A program made the position numbers and the translations under genes. Source: Malachius bipustulatus (Eukaryota; Arthropoda; Insecta; Coleoptera; Melyridae). From it: 64,000 nucleotides of DNA. The notes beneath the pieces were generated by a model. That model saw only the letters and a program-made list of their open reading frames with translations. It searched no databases and had not been told where the DNA came from. This document shows, one piece after another, positions 47,262-58,832 of this stretch (position 1 is its first letter; every line of letters starts with the position of its first letter). Location: assembly GCA_910589415.1 (NCBI GenBank), contig OU342630.1, positions 39,650,012 through 39,714,011 on the forward strand, read 5' to 3'.

Positions 47262-47399
47262 AGTATATTATTTTATACGGAGGGAAAGTGACACTTTTCA
47301 TGGCGCGCTCGTGTTTATCAGCCGAACGAAGTGAGGCTGATAATAGAGAGCAAGCCATGAAAAGTCACTTTTCCTCCAAATAAAATATACTATTTTTTC
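47262..47399. repeat. palindrome with arms of about 46 bp
   Basis: AATAGTATATTATTTTATAC and AAAGTGACACTTTTCATGGC on the left pair with GCCATGAAAAGTCACTTTTC and AAATAAAATATACTATT on the right. The TCTTCAAACG just outside is mirrored by CGTTTGAAGA at 48399, so it may be one end of a roughly 1-kb element. Confidence 0.75.
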
Positions 47400-48451
47400 T
47401 TCAAACGTGGGCAAATTTAAGCAAGAACATCATTTTTAATTATTGAAGGAAAGCGAATTTTCAAAAGGTTTGGACTGGTATAAGTAGGTGAGTATGGAGT
47501 ATGGGCTGCTTCTATAGAAACGCGGCGCTGTCAAATTGATACTGTCATCAACGTCAGTGAACATCGAGAAATTATTATTGAAATTATTAAAGAAAAATAA
47601 TAAAATAATAATTATGTAACTAAACTACTAATCATCGCAAAATCAAAATTAAAAACGTTATAAAAGTTTGTAAGTAAGTTATAAAATTAATGATAACATC
47701 TACCTACCTCTTGCTAGACCCTGCTTGGTCAATTTTTTCATTTTCTGTTAATGATGATGCCAGTCAGTCAGAAGTTGAATGTTAAATGTAGGTCATTGTA
47801 GGTAGGTACATATATAACTGCGTGCACTAATACCTACCTAATAATAAAAATATAAGATGTTGGATTCCTTTATGTACCTAGGTTATATGGTTATAATTAT
47901 TATCCTTGTGTTCAATATTCAAATTTCAATACGGAATAATAATTATTTTTGTTTACCTCGCAATAACCCAACTTTTTTTCTGACGTTTGAGCCGACTGAG
48001 CCGAGCACGAGCTCGACTCGACTGAAGCCGACTGTCGACCGTCCGGCTTCGGGTATAATTATGACGTTTCACAGAATTACTTCGTTTCGGTGTAGATTTT
48101 CCAAAGATTATGTTTGATTAATACCAAATTCCTTTTAACCTTATTAGATAATAATAAACTAGAGAGTTTTCATATCTTAGGTTGAATTTTATTGATGAAT
48201 ATACGGGCCTACATTAATAAAATTTCAATAGTTGATTCTTAATACAGGTAGTTATTTGTTTGTATGTTGATGTTGCTATGGCACCACTTTAGCTCCGGCG
48301 GAGGTAAAGTGTTGCTTGGCAACACTTTAGCTCCGGCGGAGGAAAAGTGAAACTTTGAGACCGGCTACTGAGTCGAGTAATGTCTGATTTACTGACGTTT
48401 GAAGAAAAAAGTATTTTTTTCGTTAATAACTCGGTAATCATTGGATATATA
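47400..48451. other. interior of the 3.7-kb element, no gene seen
   Basis: AT-rich, with a CG-containing patch at 48000-48060 (GCCGACTGAGCCGAGCACGA). A direct duplication of CACTTTAGCTCCGGCGGAGG lies at 48284-48303 and 48325-48344. The 86-codon frame 47857-48117 has no recognisable content. Confidence 0.45.
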
Positions 48452-49696
48452 CAGGGTGTCTCAGCTTATTCGAAGCGGCCTCTGTTGGCCAAACGATGAA
48501 GTTTTTCAAAAAACTTTTTGCAAATTCATGTACAGGATCACAATGGCCATAATTTAAAATTATTTTGGAGTACACTGAGTGTCCCATATGACAGTGGCAT
48601 ATCAAAGTTATGTTTTTTTAAATGGAATGCTCCTATGTTATTGCATTTTTAGATTGTCTCAGAAGGAAAAATGAGATTGGCTTTTACAGTTGGTGTTTAA
48701 ATTCAGAAGTTTTTGAGTTATAAACATGTGAAAATCGTCATTTTTCAAGTTCAAGGCCCTGTACAACGAAAACGGCTCAAGATAGAGAAAAACGGCTTAC
48801 GCGTTCCTATTATAGTTTTTCATGTACTATCCTATGATTTAGATGAAATGTTGGTAGGAGTATCAAGGTACCATTGAATTTTTGCGGCGGCAAGTAATAG
48901 TCGAGAAATAAGAGGTCTCAAAGTGTCATCCTTGCCCTAAAACGTATATTCGTACATATGATTGCGCTCGAACAGGAAGCGCTCGATCGTCGTGTGTCCG
49001 AGGGAGAATGAGCTTCGTGTTCGAGCGCATATGTATGAATATACGCGTATTAGGGCAAGGATGAAACTTTAAGACCTTATTTCTCGACTATTACTTGCCG
49101 CCGCAAAAATTCAATGGTACCTTGATACTCCTAGAGACACAAGCTATCCGATAGTAAGCCATTTCGCCCTATACCCATGCCGCTCATTTCAATAATCACC
49201 GAAATGTTTATACAGGGTGATAAAAATTTGAAAAATTCTGAGATTTCCCCACGCGTCGCGGAATAAAAAAATCAAAGAAAGTACAAAATGTTTCAATACC
49301 ATAGGATAGTACATAAAAAGTTAAAATAGGGACATGTAAGCCGTTTTTCTCTATCTTCAGCCGTTTCCGTCATACAGGGCCTTGAACTTGAAAAATGACG
49401 ATTTTCACTTGTTTATAACTCAAAAACTTCTGAATTTAAACACCAACTGTAAAAGCCAATCTTATTTTCTCTTCTCAGACAATCTAAAAATGCAATAACA
49501 TAGGAGCATTCCATTTAAAAACACATAACTTTGATATGCCACTGTCATATGGGATACTCTGTATACTCCAAAATAATTTTAAATTATGGCCATGGCCATA
49601 ATGCATTGTGTATATGTACTTGAATTTTCAAAAAGTTTTTTGAAAAAGTCCATCGTTTGGCCTACAGAGACCGCTTCGAATAAGCTGGGACACCTG
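48452..49696. mobile_element. long-palindrome foldback, copy 3, with a nested MITE
   Basis: Starts after TA with CAGGGTGTCTCAGCTTATTC and ends with its counterpart ACACCTG before TA at 49697. The arms match copies 1 and 2 of the family. The centre is interrupted at GAAATGTT by the insert 48853-49200. With that removed, the size equals copy 2 to within a few tens of bases. Confidence 0.92.
48853..49200. mobile_element. 348-bp insert with 8-bp duplication GAAATGTT
   Basis: GAAATGTT is at 48845-48852 and 49201-49208. The intact sister copies show the same centre without the insert, which confirms its limits. Most of it is a palindrome, from TAGGAGTATCAAGGTACCAT to ATGGTACCTTGATACTCCTA (48856-49133). 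A 67-bp tail follows, ending AATAATCACC. The outermost bases are GGT..ACC. An 8-bp duplication fits hAT or P-type transposases, but CA..TG ends are lacking. Confidence 0.88.
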
Positions 49697-49823
49697 TATA
49701 TAAAATAACCTATTAGAGGGAAAGAAGTTTGAATGATTTCCTAAAAGAAAGGTATCGTGTGTTGTGAAATGTTAATAACTAGTCACTTTCACAAAGAAAA
49801 ATATTTATTCCCAAATATAGGAT

Positions 49824-50045
49824 GTGGTGTATTGCACATTTTATCATTGTTTGGCATTATTATCATTGTTTAGCATTATTATCATTGCTTGGCATTATTA
49901 TTCATTGCTCGGCATTATTAATCATTACTTGGCATTATTAATCATTGCTTGGCATTATTATTCATTACTCGGCATTATTATTCATTACTCGGCATTATTA
50001 TTCATTGCTCGGCATTATTATTCATTTTTGGCATTACTGTAATTT
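49824..50045 (+). repeat. minisatellite array, right arm
   Basis: About ten units of GGCATTATTATTCATTGCTC in the same orientation as the left array. The last 60 bases before the element end switch to the inverse sense (GAATAATGCC twice). Confidence 0.92.
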
Positions 50046-50157
50046 ACACTGGAATTAATATGGATTGATGGCATTATTGGAATATTTTATGAATAATGCC
50101 GAATAATGCCAAACATATGTACAGAAAATGGACAGTGAATTCCCCCTCGGGTTAATT

Positions 50158-50530
50158 ATTGTACTATTTACGTCAACGACATTGGTTCATGCATCATGAT
50201 GCTCCTGCGCACTTTAGCATATTGGCTCGAGTATTTGAATGTAGCTTACCAAAATCGTTGGATGGGTCGTGGAGGACCACAATTCTGGCCACCTAGATCG
50301 CCTGACTTAAACAGCTTAGATTTTTGTTTGTGGAGGCACCTAAAAGCATTAGATCTATCAAGACAGAAGAACAACTAAGGAATAGAACTGTTGGCGGATG
50401 TGGAACCATACTTAACACTAATGAAATTTTCGAAAAAGTTCGTCGCTCGATGAGAAAGAGAGCAGAAGCATGCATAGAAGCGGGAGGTAGTCATTTTAAA
50501 TTTTTTTTTTTTGAATATTTAATACTTTGC
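50158..50530 (+). pseudogene. C-terminal part of a DD41D Tc1/mariner transposase
   Basis: The second catalytic motif is HWFMHHDAPAHFS. After a frameshift comes YLNVAYQNRWMGRGGPQFW and then PPRSPDLNSLDFCLWRHLKA with the third Asp (in LDF). After another frameshift come EIFEKVRRSMRKRAEACIEA and a glycine tail. The order and motifs match the other two transposase relics in this window. At least two frameshifts make it inactive. Confidence 0.85.
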
Positions 50531-50557
50531 ATGTGTTAGATTTTAAAAAATGGCTTA

Positions 50558-50727
50558 TGTCCGTATTCATCAAACTTCAAAATATACCTCTGGGGCTATA
50601 TTTTGAATTTTCTGACAACTGATTGGTCTAATGCTCAAACCCTACGAACGCAACGAATTTTAAACCAATGACATGTTCCAAAATAAAATATAACCCCAGG
50701 GGTTATATTTATTGATGAATACGGGCA
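50558..50727. mobile_element. 170-bp MITE with TTA duplication (PIF/Harbinger-like)
   Basis: Ends TGTCCGTATTCATCA and TGATGAATACGGGCA are inverted repeats. TTA is at 50555-50557 and 50728-50730. A second paired block is CTCTGGGGCTATATTTTG / CAAAATAAAATATAACCCCAGG. The 3-bp duplication TTA fits PIF/Harbinger-derived MITEs. Confidence 0.85.
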
Positions 50728-50901
50728 TTAGAAATAAATATTCTGAACGATCAAAATTAACTTGATTTTATTTTAACAATTTTTCAACATGCAAAGAAGT
50801 CGTTTTTATTTTTTTCTTTGAAAAGTAATTAATAGACGAGAAGATATTAGAAGGCAAAAAAGTTGTTTTTTTATGTGCTTGATCTGGAAAAAAAAACTCA
50901 G

Positions 50902-52090
50902 CAGCGTTCATTTTTTTTTTAAACTTTATTGGTGAAACTACCCCCTGACGCCATTGGAACGCCACTGGAACAACCACAGAATAGCAATATCAAAAAGAGA
51001 TTGCAGACTGTATTCTCTTAACTGAAAATTCTATGCAATGTTGCCATACTTAAAAAATCAATTATTGCAATGTACTTACTTATTGGAAAAAAAATAAAGG
51101 TAAAATTTTTTTGTTTTGATTTTTGAAATTCCAAAACACCGTATCTAGCGTGTTGTTCAGTTTTTCCACAAGCTTTTTAACAGACTGTAAGACTGTAAGT
51201 ATTAGGTATATCTACGTTATAACGGCTTTTTTTTACTTATCAAAAAAAAAAAAAAAAAATGGGGAGCCAGCTAGCCATGCTGGCGTAGAAACACGGTCTG
51301 ACAGGAAAGAAATATACACACTATGAACATGTATTATTGTGACGGTTTTTATTATAGGATAACTTGAAATTGCGTAATTAAATTTTTCATGAAGACCTAG
51401 ATGATCACCTAGATGTAAGCGATTTCTCCTATCCCCAGAGTAAGTAGGCAGTGCTACAGTTTTTACATAAATTTTTATACATTCCGAAATTTTTTTGCTT
51501 TTCTTATTTTTAGGGTTTATGACTTTTCGCTATTACCAAGCTATTTATCCAAACTCTTATTTGCATTCCTTCTAGGTTTTGAAATTTACAATTACCGTTA
51601 CTATAAGAAAACACTATTTAATTTACCATCAAGAGAGATATACGTTACTGCTGGCTTACTTACACAACTTGAATCAAACGTCAAATATTTAATTTAATTT
51701 CAATTAATTTCCGAATAGATTGCGAATACTAAATGTCTGTCTGCTAAAAGAATAAAATAAGCCGAATGTAATGGAAATAAGTTTCCCGTCGCACATCAAA
51801 GAAATAGACCCAGTCATCCCTAGTTGATCATCAAGCCGCTGGGAAATTACAAGTGCTATTCGCTCTTTATGTAACGATTTTATATATAGCGACTTTATAA
51901 ACGAACTCAAACTGAAACTGGAAGGCGTCTATTAGTTTTAACTTTTCACTTCATGACTTTTACTAAAAAATCTATAAAAATGAGTTATTCTCCTTGAAAA
52001 ATACATTCCTGTCGAGTGAGATTTTTGAAAAGGACTTTAGTTATAGAATTTGTTGAGCATCTTGCTTGTAATGTTCTTTAAAATTATTCG
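50902..52090. other. intergenic, no gene seen
   Basis: Short AT-rich frames only. A poly-A run lies at 51241-51258. Confidence 0.45.
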
Positions 52091-52960
52091 TTTATACAGT
52101 GCCCGTCAAAAAGTTCGCACCATACTTATGGGAAAATTTTTTGTGATAAGTTTTTGTTTTCCAAAATATTACAAATAAAAAAATACAATTACAAAAAAAC
52201 ATGAATTTTCGAAAACTAAACGTGTTTTGCGGGAAATTTCGGCAAAACTCGTTAGATATTCACCAAACGTAATGTCAATATACATTATGTATCTAAAATA
52301 AACCGATAAAATTCAGGGAGTGATTGATGAGAACGTATGTCCTAAGAGGCCAACTTTTTAACTACAGGGTGTTGAAGTTTCAAGAAAAAAATCGTTTTTT
52401 AATAATAACTTTGATAACAATCAAGATGTTTTCGTAAAAATTTGTGTTAGTTATACGTTGGGGCAGTGGCGTTCGTGCAAGTCGTTTTTGAAAAAAAGTA
52501 GTTCGCCACTGCTTTTTTATGAAAATAAAATTATTTTTTAAATCCTCTTTCATTTCTGAGTAAAATTATGATCTCTTCACTTTTTTCAACCGATGCAAGG
52601 TTTTCTGATAAAAAAATAAATATATGTTTAGACACCTGTGTTTGAGTAGACAGTTGGATTTTACAAATGAAAATAAATTCACAAATTCGACAGTTTCGCT
52701 TTTATTTACGTTAAATGAGGTTTACTATCCACAGGCCATTTTTTTAAGAGTCAGATATTATGAGAACACGTTTTTTTTTCTATCGGAGTACAGATTAAAG
52801 AGAAACTTCTGCAGTTCTGTAGCAGTTTCAGAAAGAGGCAACCTAAAAATGTATTCTATTTTTTTTTATCAGAAAACCTTGCATCGGTGGAAAAAAGTCA
52901 AAAGATCATATTTACTCAAAAATAAAAGGGGATTTAAAAAATAATTTTTTTTTTTTAGTC
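52091..52960. repeat. foldback relic
   Basis: AAATCCTCTTTCATTTCTGA, then ACTTTTTTCAACCGATGCAA and GGTTTTCTGATAAAAAAATA (52536-52620) pair with 52855-52945 in inverse order. A lone terminal-looking segment ACAGTGCCCGTCAAAAAGTT starts at 52097, with no partner on the right. The 106-codon frame 52624-52944 is a translation of the foldback and is rejected as a gene. Confidence 0.6.
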
Positions 52961-53066
52961 CCTAAACGTCCATTTTATGTTTAATAAAATGGTATAAAAA
53001 TATGAAAGTCACAGAATACTAGGATGATTTTCAACTTTCAACTAGTATACCATACAAAGCTACTTA

Positions 53067-53300
53067 TCATAATACTAAAATGAACTTGTGTTAGTATCCA
53101 TGCGTAGTTATAAAGCCCTGGTCAATCGTTGGTGTGAAAGCTGATGCCTTGGAACGCTGCCAAATAGGTTTACTACAGTAGTGACAGATAATCACGATAA
53201 CCAAACATTCACATTTGTTTATGTTCCTACTCAATTTTAGAGTACAAATTATTGTATTATAAAAATTAAACTAAAATAATAATTATAAACAGAATAATAC
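53067..53300 (+). repeat. dispersed repeat, copy 2 (partner at 799)
   Basis: Direct copy of 799-1052 with small deletions. It ends in the same ATTATAAACA(G/T)AATA stretch. Confidence 0.75.
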
Positions 53301-54200
53301 AGGCTGTTCTTCGAAGAAAATAACATCTCCAATAATACGCCACTCGATATATAATACGAGAAAAAGCAACAAATGCATCAATAAATGGTTTACTGCCTGC
53401 AAAATCAAAAGTGAAATACACCCTGATTTTGTAATTTTGATTTGGCCTTTTAAAGTTATTTTACGAATTTTCAGTCGACAGTGAAGTATGTAGTTATTAT
53501 AAAAAATTCATAAAAAAATCATTTAAAATCAAGAAGTAATATGAAAATATTATGATGAAACAGGTTTAAAAGATTACCTACATTTCCCCCTACGTCGCAC
53601 TTTAATAAATTATAACTCCAATATATCTCTCATTAGGTGGTTTGTGTGTTATCTTCATTATTCGTACCTACAAAGTGTAGGTCTCTGGAAAGCTAATTAT
53701 CAGATCGGGAAAGCAGGTCATGCCCGAAGTCCCTAACCTTCAGCATCCGTATTGGAAGCCACCGCGAAGCATAGCGTTTATCTGGAGATCTGGGAGTGAT
53801 TTTATTATTTACAATAAATGTTCCCCTGACCCGAGTGGGAAGTAGAGACGCAGCTTAGACAACGGCGAACAAGGAGACAAATTAATGTTATTTATAATAC
53901 CTGCTTTGTCTCTTATTTTTTTTTTTTTATTGAAAATACAGAAGGGATCCCGCTATGTTGTATACAGATTGGGAAATTTTTGCACTCTCCCACATTGGGA
54001 TCTCGTAAACGATAAGAGATACAGGGTCGGTTATTTTAGAGAAAAATTGTTCTATGTTATACTTATTAATTAGTATTATTGTTATTATACTCGTAAATGT
54101 ATTATAATAATTATTTACGGAGTGTATTTATAAATAACTGACAAGATATGGCTAAAAAAAGAAGGAAATTATATCTTTAGTATGCATTTTATTATAACAT

Positions 54201-54231
<31 letters not shown>

Positions 54232-54516
54232 TTTCTTTCATATAATATTCAGTCAAGACGAAAACTACGTCTCAAAAAGAAATCTCGATTTTTAGTTTTC
54301 TCAGGCTGAGGTGTTTCAAGTTTTATAAAATGTCGCAAATTTTCTCTAATTTAATTGACCCTATAAATCTGTTAGCATTTACGATATCCCAACGATGAGT
54401 AGTATAGAAATTTCTTTATACCTAAAGGTCGGTTTCTCAATAAAAATGTTAAAGCCACTTTGATTTAAAAACTGACTCTAAGTATATTTTATGCCAACTC
54501 AATTTTATTTAATCGT
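53301..54516. other. intergenic with a family A relic
   Basis: Text of family A arms occurs at 53997-54050 (GGGATCTCGTAAACGATAAG, then ACAGGGTCGGTTA) and inverted at 54335-54395 (TTCTCTAATTTAATTGACCC, GCATTTACGATATCCC). This marks a decayed foldback of about 450 bp. An ATTT microsatellite lies at 54203-54231. No gene. Confidence 0.6.
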
Positions 54517-57216
54517 ATAAAGAGTATCCCAGCTCATTCGAAGCGGTCTCTGTGGGCAAAATATTGGATTTAAAAAAAAAGAGAAAATGCAAATTCAAGT
54601 GCAGGATCACAATGGCCATTATTTGAAATTATTTTGAGCTATGCAGTTGAGTGTCCCGTATGAGAGTAGCATATCAAAGATATGTTTTTTTTTTTTTTAA
54701 TGGAATGCTCCTATGTTATTGCATTTTTAGATTGTTTGAAAAGAAAAAATATGATTGGTTTTTACCGTTGTGCTCAACAGTAGAAACATAGAAAAAACCG
54801 GCTTACATGTCCCTGTTTTAACTTTTTATGTACTATCCTATGGTATAGAAACATTTGCACTTTCTTTGATTTTTTTATTTGGCGACACGTGGAGAAATCT
54901 CAGATTCTTTAAAAAAATTTATCACCCTATATAAACGTTCCATCTACATCATAGGATAGTACGTGAAAAGTAAATATGTAAGCCGTTTTTCTCTATCTTG
55001 AGCCGTTTCCGTTGTACAGGGTCTTGAACTTCAAAAATGACGATTTTCACTTGTTTTATAACTCACAAACTTCTGAATTTAAACACCGACTGTAAAAACC
55101 AATCTTAATTTTTCTTCTCAGACAATCTAAAAATGCAATAACATACACCGTTCACTTATTATAAAAGAATTGGGTTATGGTGTAGGGTGATAGAAATCAC
55201 TGGGTATCACCGCTGTCAATCATTGGCTGGAGTTTGGTTATGTCTCTTTTTTATGAGGTTGAAGTTTTATGGCAAGGAACAGGACATAGTTGCCAGATGG
55301 ATTTTTGATATTTTTAGTATTCTTCTTATTATATTTATATTTACATCTTTGGGGGGCTTTTTATTTTGAATCATTTAGTCACCTATATTGCAATCTTTAA
55401 CTAGAACGCAATGTCGCTGGATCTAAGATCTTAAAATCTTAAGCTTTTCATAAGAGTTTGAGAAAAAGGTTATCATGTAATTTTGCCAAGTTAGGAAAAT
55501 ACACAAATGTACTTTTTGAATATAAAATAAAAAACTTGAATCAGTTATATTAATTTACTTTTAATAAATACATATAGTAGGATTAACTTTAAAAAGTCAG
55601 ATGTGACGTCTCACTAACCGTCCGAATTAATATTTTTAATTTCACCAGAAAATGTCAAACAGTTAATTGTCAAGTTGTGAACGAGCGTAAATTATTGAAG
55701 GAAATCATTCAAATATGAATTGAACCGCTTACGTCAGTTTGAGAGCCACTGACAACTACATAAAATTTATTCACGTAATGACATTCTATCCTCTGTGCTG
55801 TGCATTTAATTCTCATTCAAAACCAATGTTGACGTATACTTATTTATGCGGGATGGAGTGTTTAGACAAACTGGACGGTTACTATAAAAACACGTACATA
55901 TGAAACGAAATAAATCGAACTATCAAAAGGATGTGTATTCTTAATCGATACGTATGACTTTTTAGACTTTATTGGACTATAGCAGGTAATTAAAATATAT
56001 CGGTGCGTTTATTAAAATATTAAAATATAGGTACGCAAATGAAAAATATTTTTCGTCAATTCGTCGGTTATTCGGTATCGTAGTAGTGTGTCGGAAACCA
56101 GCCAAAGATTCTGGACTTCTGGCCCAAAATTATCCCCCATTATCAATAACCGCTACTGCATCCTGCTTAGAATCAGAATCATCTTCAGCGCTCTGATTTT
56201 AATAAGATTTTCACCATGTCCATTTGTTTCGTCCAGTCCTCCGAAATAAGTTTTTCACAATGATTATATTAATTTTGTCACATGTCAGGTGTACTTACAT
56301 TTTGAAAGCTCTTCAAGACATACATTCTTTGCTTTATCCTTAGAGGGAAGCTGCTAATTTACGTGCTTGTATAGTGAAGTTTACAATACCCCCATGTCAT
56401 TTCGATTGGGTTGTATTGGAAATAGATTATTGCAAATCTTCCGAAAACACAAAAATTTCATAATCAGTGCCTGTTTTATGTGGGCTGCCCAAGGGTGTAA
56501 TATCAAATTTGTCTTGTCTAATAATACTTGCTAATGCCACGGTCTGACTACTATAAGAGACAGTAATTACCAGCAATTTAGCAGATACAGATACACACAT
56601 ACTCAATACTTACATTCCAAATATATTTCACCTTCAGAATGACTTAAATGTTTGCTCAAGTTTGGACTTTCTGGATCTTAATCATTGAAATGCTTTCTTA
56701 ATGCGGATTTATTCATCTTAGAGATATTATTTTCGCCATTTTGCTCTTTTGAAATTTAAAATGTCAAAAATTTAATAATTTTATTTGTCAGTTTGAGAAA
56801 AATTGATCAGAGTAAAAAATCATCCTAGATAGATATCCTACTACTAAAACTTCAATTTGACAACATGGCTGTTAATCAGCTAAGACACTTTGAGTGATTT
56901 GACAAATGTCAGTCTATACTTAACCTTTAATATCTCGATCAGCTGATATTGTCAATCGAGATCTAGGGAGTTTTCATTTTTGCAAACCTAAAAACAAAAG
57001 TTCATGGCCACCTACTTCTTTTTTAATATGTGAACGGTGTATAGGAGCATTCCATTTAAAAAAACATAACTTTGATATGCCACTGTCATATGGGAATACT
57101 CCAAAATAATTTTAGATGATGGCTATTGCGATCCTGTACCTGAATTTTGCAAAAATATTTTGACTAAAATCCGTCGTTTGGCCTACAGAGACCGCTTCGA
57201 ATGACCTGGGACACCG
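54517..57216. mobile_element. long-palindrome foldback, copy 4, split by a transposon
   Basis: The left end is decayed (AGTATCCCAGCTCATTCGAA) and the right end is CGCTTCGAATGACCTGGGAC with TA at 57217. The family arms and centre are recognisable at 54520-55143 and 57042-57216. The right arm is interrupted at AATAACATA by the element 55146-57039. Removing it restores the family text AATAACATAGGAGCATTCC. Confidence 0.88.
55146..57039. mobile_element. 1.9-kb element nested in foldback copy 4
   Basis: Termini CACCGTTCACTTATTATAAA and TTTTAATATGTGAACGGTG are inverted repeats with TA at 55144-55145 and 57040-57041. The intact sister foldbacks prove the borders. The interior has no recognised transposase; short frames (for example 55187-55369, hydrophobic) are unassigned. 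It is a non-autonomous Tc1/mariner-type element by its TA duplication. Confidence 0.88.
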
Positions 57217-57371
57217 TATATGTTGTTTTTTGTTCACAATTAATATAGGTAATTAAGAAAAAAACTTCCTAAATCGTAAGAACATCTACTACAATAGTTA
57301 TTTATTTAAATCAAGGGCATAAAATAAAATCTAGATAGATAAATCAAAACCTTGGCAGAGGGTACATGATA

Positions 57372-58830
57372 CAGGATGTCTCAAAATTGACGCCCGTGCT
57401 CTTGAGATTCGATTAATGAAGCTAAAAAAATTGTAAATGGAGAGTGCAAAATTGTCCGTTTGCGTTTCGTTAAAAAGTTATTGTTGAAAAGTGTTAAAGC
57501 AAAACTTTAACATTTCAACAAAACTTTATTAAAAGTAACCGAGGAAGTAACTAATGACATTTAAAAAAAAAATATGTTCTTTGTTCTCACAATGAACAGT
57601 GTTCAAATAGGTCGCCTCCTAATTCAAGGCAAAGATTCGCACGAGCAATCATGGAAGCACGAACTCTTTGTAGAAGATTATCATCGTGTATGATAATCCA
57701 ACGACCCACTACATCTTCGTTCAAAACTGGATCACGGTAAACTTTTTCTTTCAAGTAACCCCAGGTAAAGTAATCCAGGGAATTCAAATCTGGCGATCAG
57801 GGAGACCATAGTATGGGTCCACCTCTTCCGATCCACCTCTCTGAGAAATTTCCATTCAAGAAATTTCTCACTTGTAACCCATAATGTGCATGTGCACCAT
57901 CATGCTGGAACCAACAGTTTAATCGGAATACCAATGGAACTTCATCAAGCAGTGGTAGTGGTAAATTCTCATTTTATCAAGTGTAGATACAGGGCTGAAT
58001 TAAGCCCTTAGGCAGAATGTGTGGACCAAGAACATCAATATTCAATACCCCAGCCCAAATATTGATTGACCATCATCTCTGATGAGAACTTTGGCGTATT
58101 GAACGAGGGTTTTCAATTCATGCAGGTTATGAGTATTTATAATACCTGTTTCAGTAAATGTGGATTCATCGCTCCACATAATATTTCTGATGAACTGGGT
58201 ATTATCATTTACGCTATCCAACAACCATCTACAAAAATTTAAACGAAGCTCCCTATCCCCGTCATGCAAAACATGAACTTTTTGGCACCTAAATGGAAGC
58301 AAACTATTTCTTCTCAATAACCTGTGAATTGTGTCTTTTTGGAAATGAGTTTGAGAGGATACAATCCAAAGGCCTGTTCTGGGAGTTCCGGTTCTACAAT
58401 GTCAAGAATCTTCTTGATGGAGGCTCAATGCAAGTTGACGTCCTGCCTGATTTTCTCAAGGATTTAAATGTCCGGTTTCTAGTAATCTTTGTTCTACACG
58501 TCTTATGATTTTTGCCTCTGGCTGCCGACGAGTGGGAAACTTTTTAGGCATATTCCATTGTCATTACATGCTCCCAATACTTTCAACATATCGAAATAAT
58601 GTCGATTACATTTGTATCGTTCCATTTTAAAGACAACCGAAATTGTATCACTTTACTAAATTAATTGTCAAATCTGACAGTAATGTAAAAGTAGCATTAA
58701 TGAATGATTTCAATTTTCAATTTAACTTTTTAACGCAGCGCAAACGGAAAATTTTTCACTCTCTATTTTAAATTTTTTAGCTCCATTAATCGGATCTCAA
58801 GAGCACGGGCGTCAATTTTGAGACATCCTG
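57372..58830 (-). mobile_element. DD41D Tc1/mariner element, nearly complete (1459 bp)
   Basis: Flanked by TA at 57370-57371 and 58831-58832. Termini CAGGATGTCTCAAAATTGAC and its reverse complement are perfect, and the inverted arms extend about 110 bp with few mismatches (CGCCCGTGCTCTTGAGAT). The length and one transposase gene on the minus strand are the standard layout. The transposase carries stops and frameshifts, so the copy cannot move by itself. Confidence 0.95.
57587..58551 (-). pseudogene. DD41D transposase with stops and frameshifts
   Basis: It starts at ATG 58549-58551 with MPKKFPTRRQPEAKIIRRVE, then a stop after GHLNP. Later blocks are IHRLLRRNSLLPFRCQKVHV, RNIMWSDESTF (first Asp), QHDGAHAHYGL (second Asp), RWIGRGGPILW, a stop in place of Arg, and SPDLNSLDYFTWGYLKEKVY (third Asp in LDY). 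It ends ARANLCLELGGDLFEHCSL before TGA at 57587. Counting from the second to the third Asp gives 41 intervening residues, hence DD41D. The three catalytic Asp codons survive although the frame is broken. Confidence 0.92.
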
Positions 58831-58832
58831 TA

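Larger units (their letters stand above)
46433..50149. mobile_element. large element with 8-bp duplication and minisatellite-like ends
   Basis: Termini CGAGGGGGAATTCACT and AGTGAATTCCCCCTCG are perfect 16-bp inverted repeats. GGTTAATT is duplicated exactly at 46425-46432 and 50150-50157. Just inside each end is an array of GGCATTATTATTCATTGCTC-like units. The layout (short ends, tandem-repeat subtermini, 8-bp duplication) recalls FB/Galileo-type foldbacks, but here both arrays have the same orientation. No transposase is recognised. The interior carries a foldback at 48452-49696. Confidence 0.88.
46185..50901. mobile_element. Tc1/mariner (DD41D-type) element interrupted by a 3.7-kb insertion
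   Basis: The inverted arms of about 150 bp are nearly identical. The left starts CTGAGTTTTTTTTTCAGATC and continues to AACTTGATTTT-type text in inverse order at 50743-50901. A transposase C-terminus (50158-50530) sits beside the right arm, the normal arrangement. The 8-bp-duplication element 46433-50149 was inserted between the left arm and this fragment. A MITE (50558-50727) lies between the transposase and the right arm. TA is present at the left end only. Confidence 0.7.

Noticed and set aside
52624..52944. 106-codon frame
   Set aside because: Much of it is the arm of a foldback and reads equally on the other strand.
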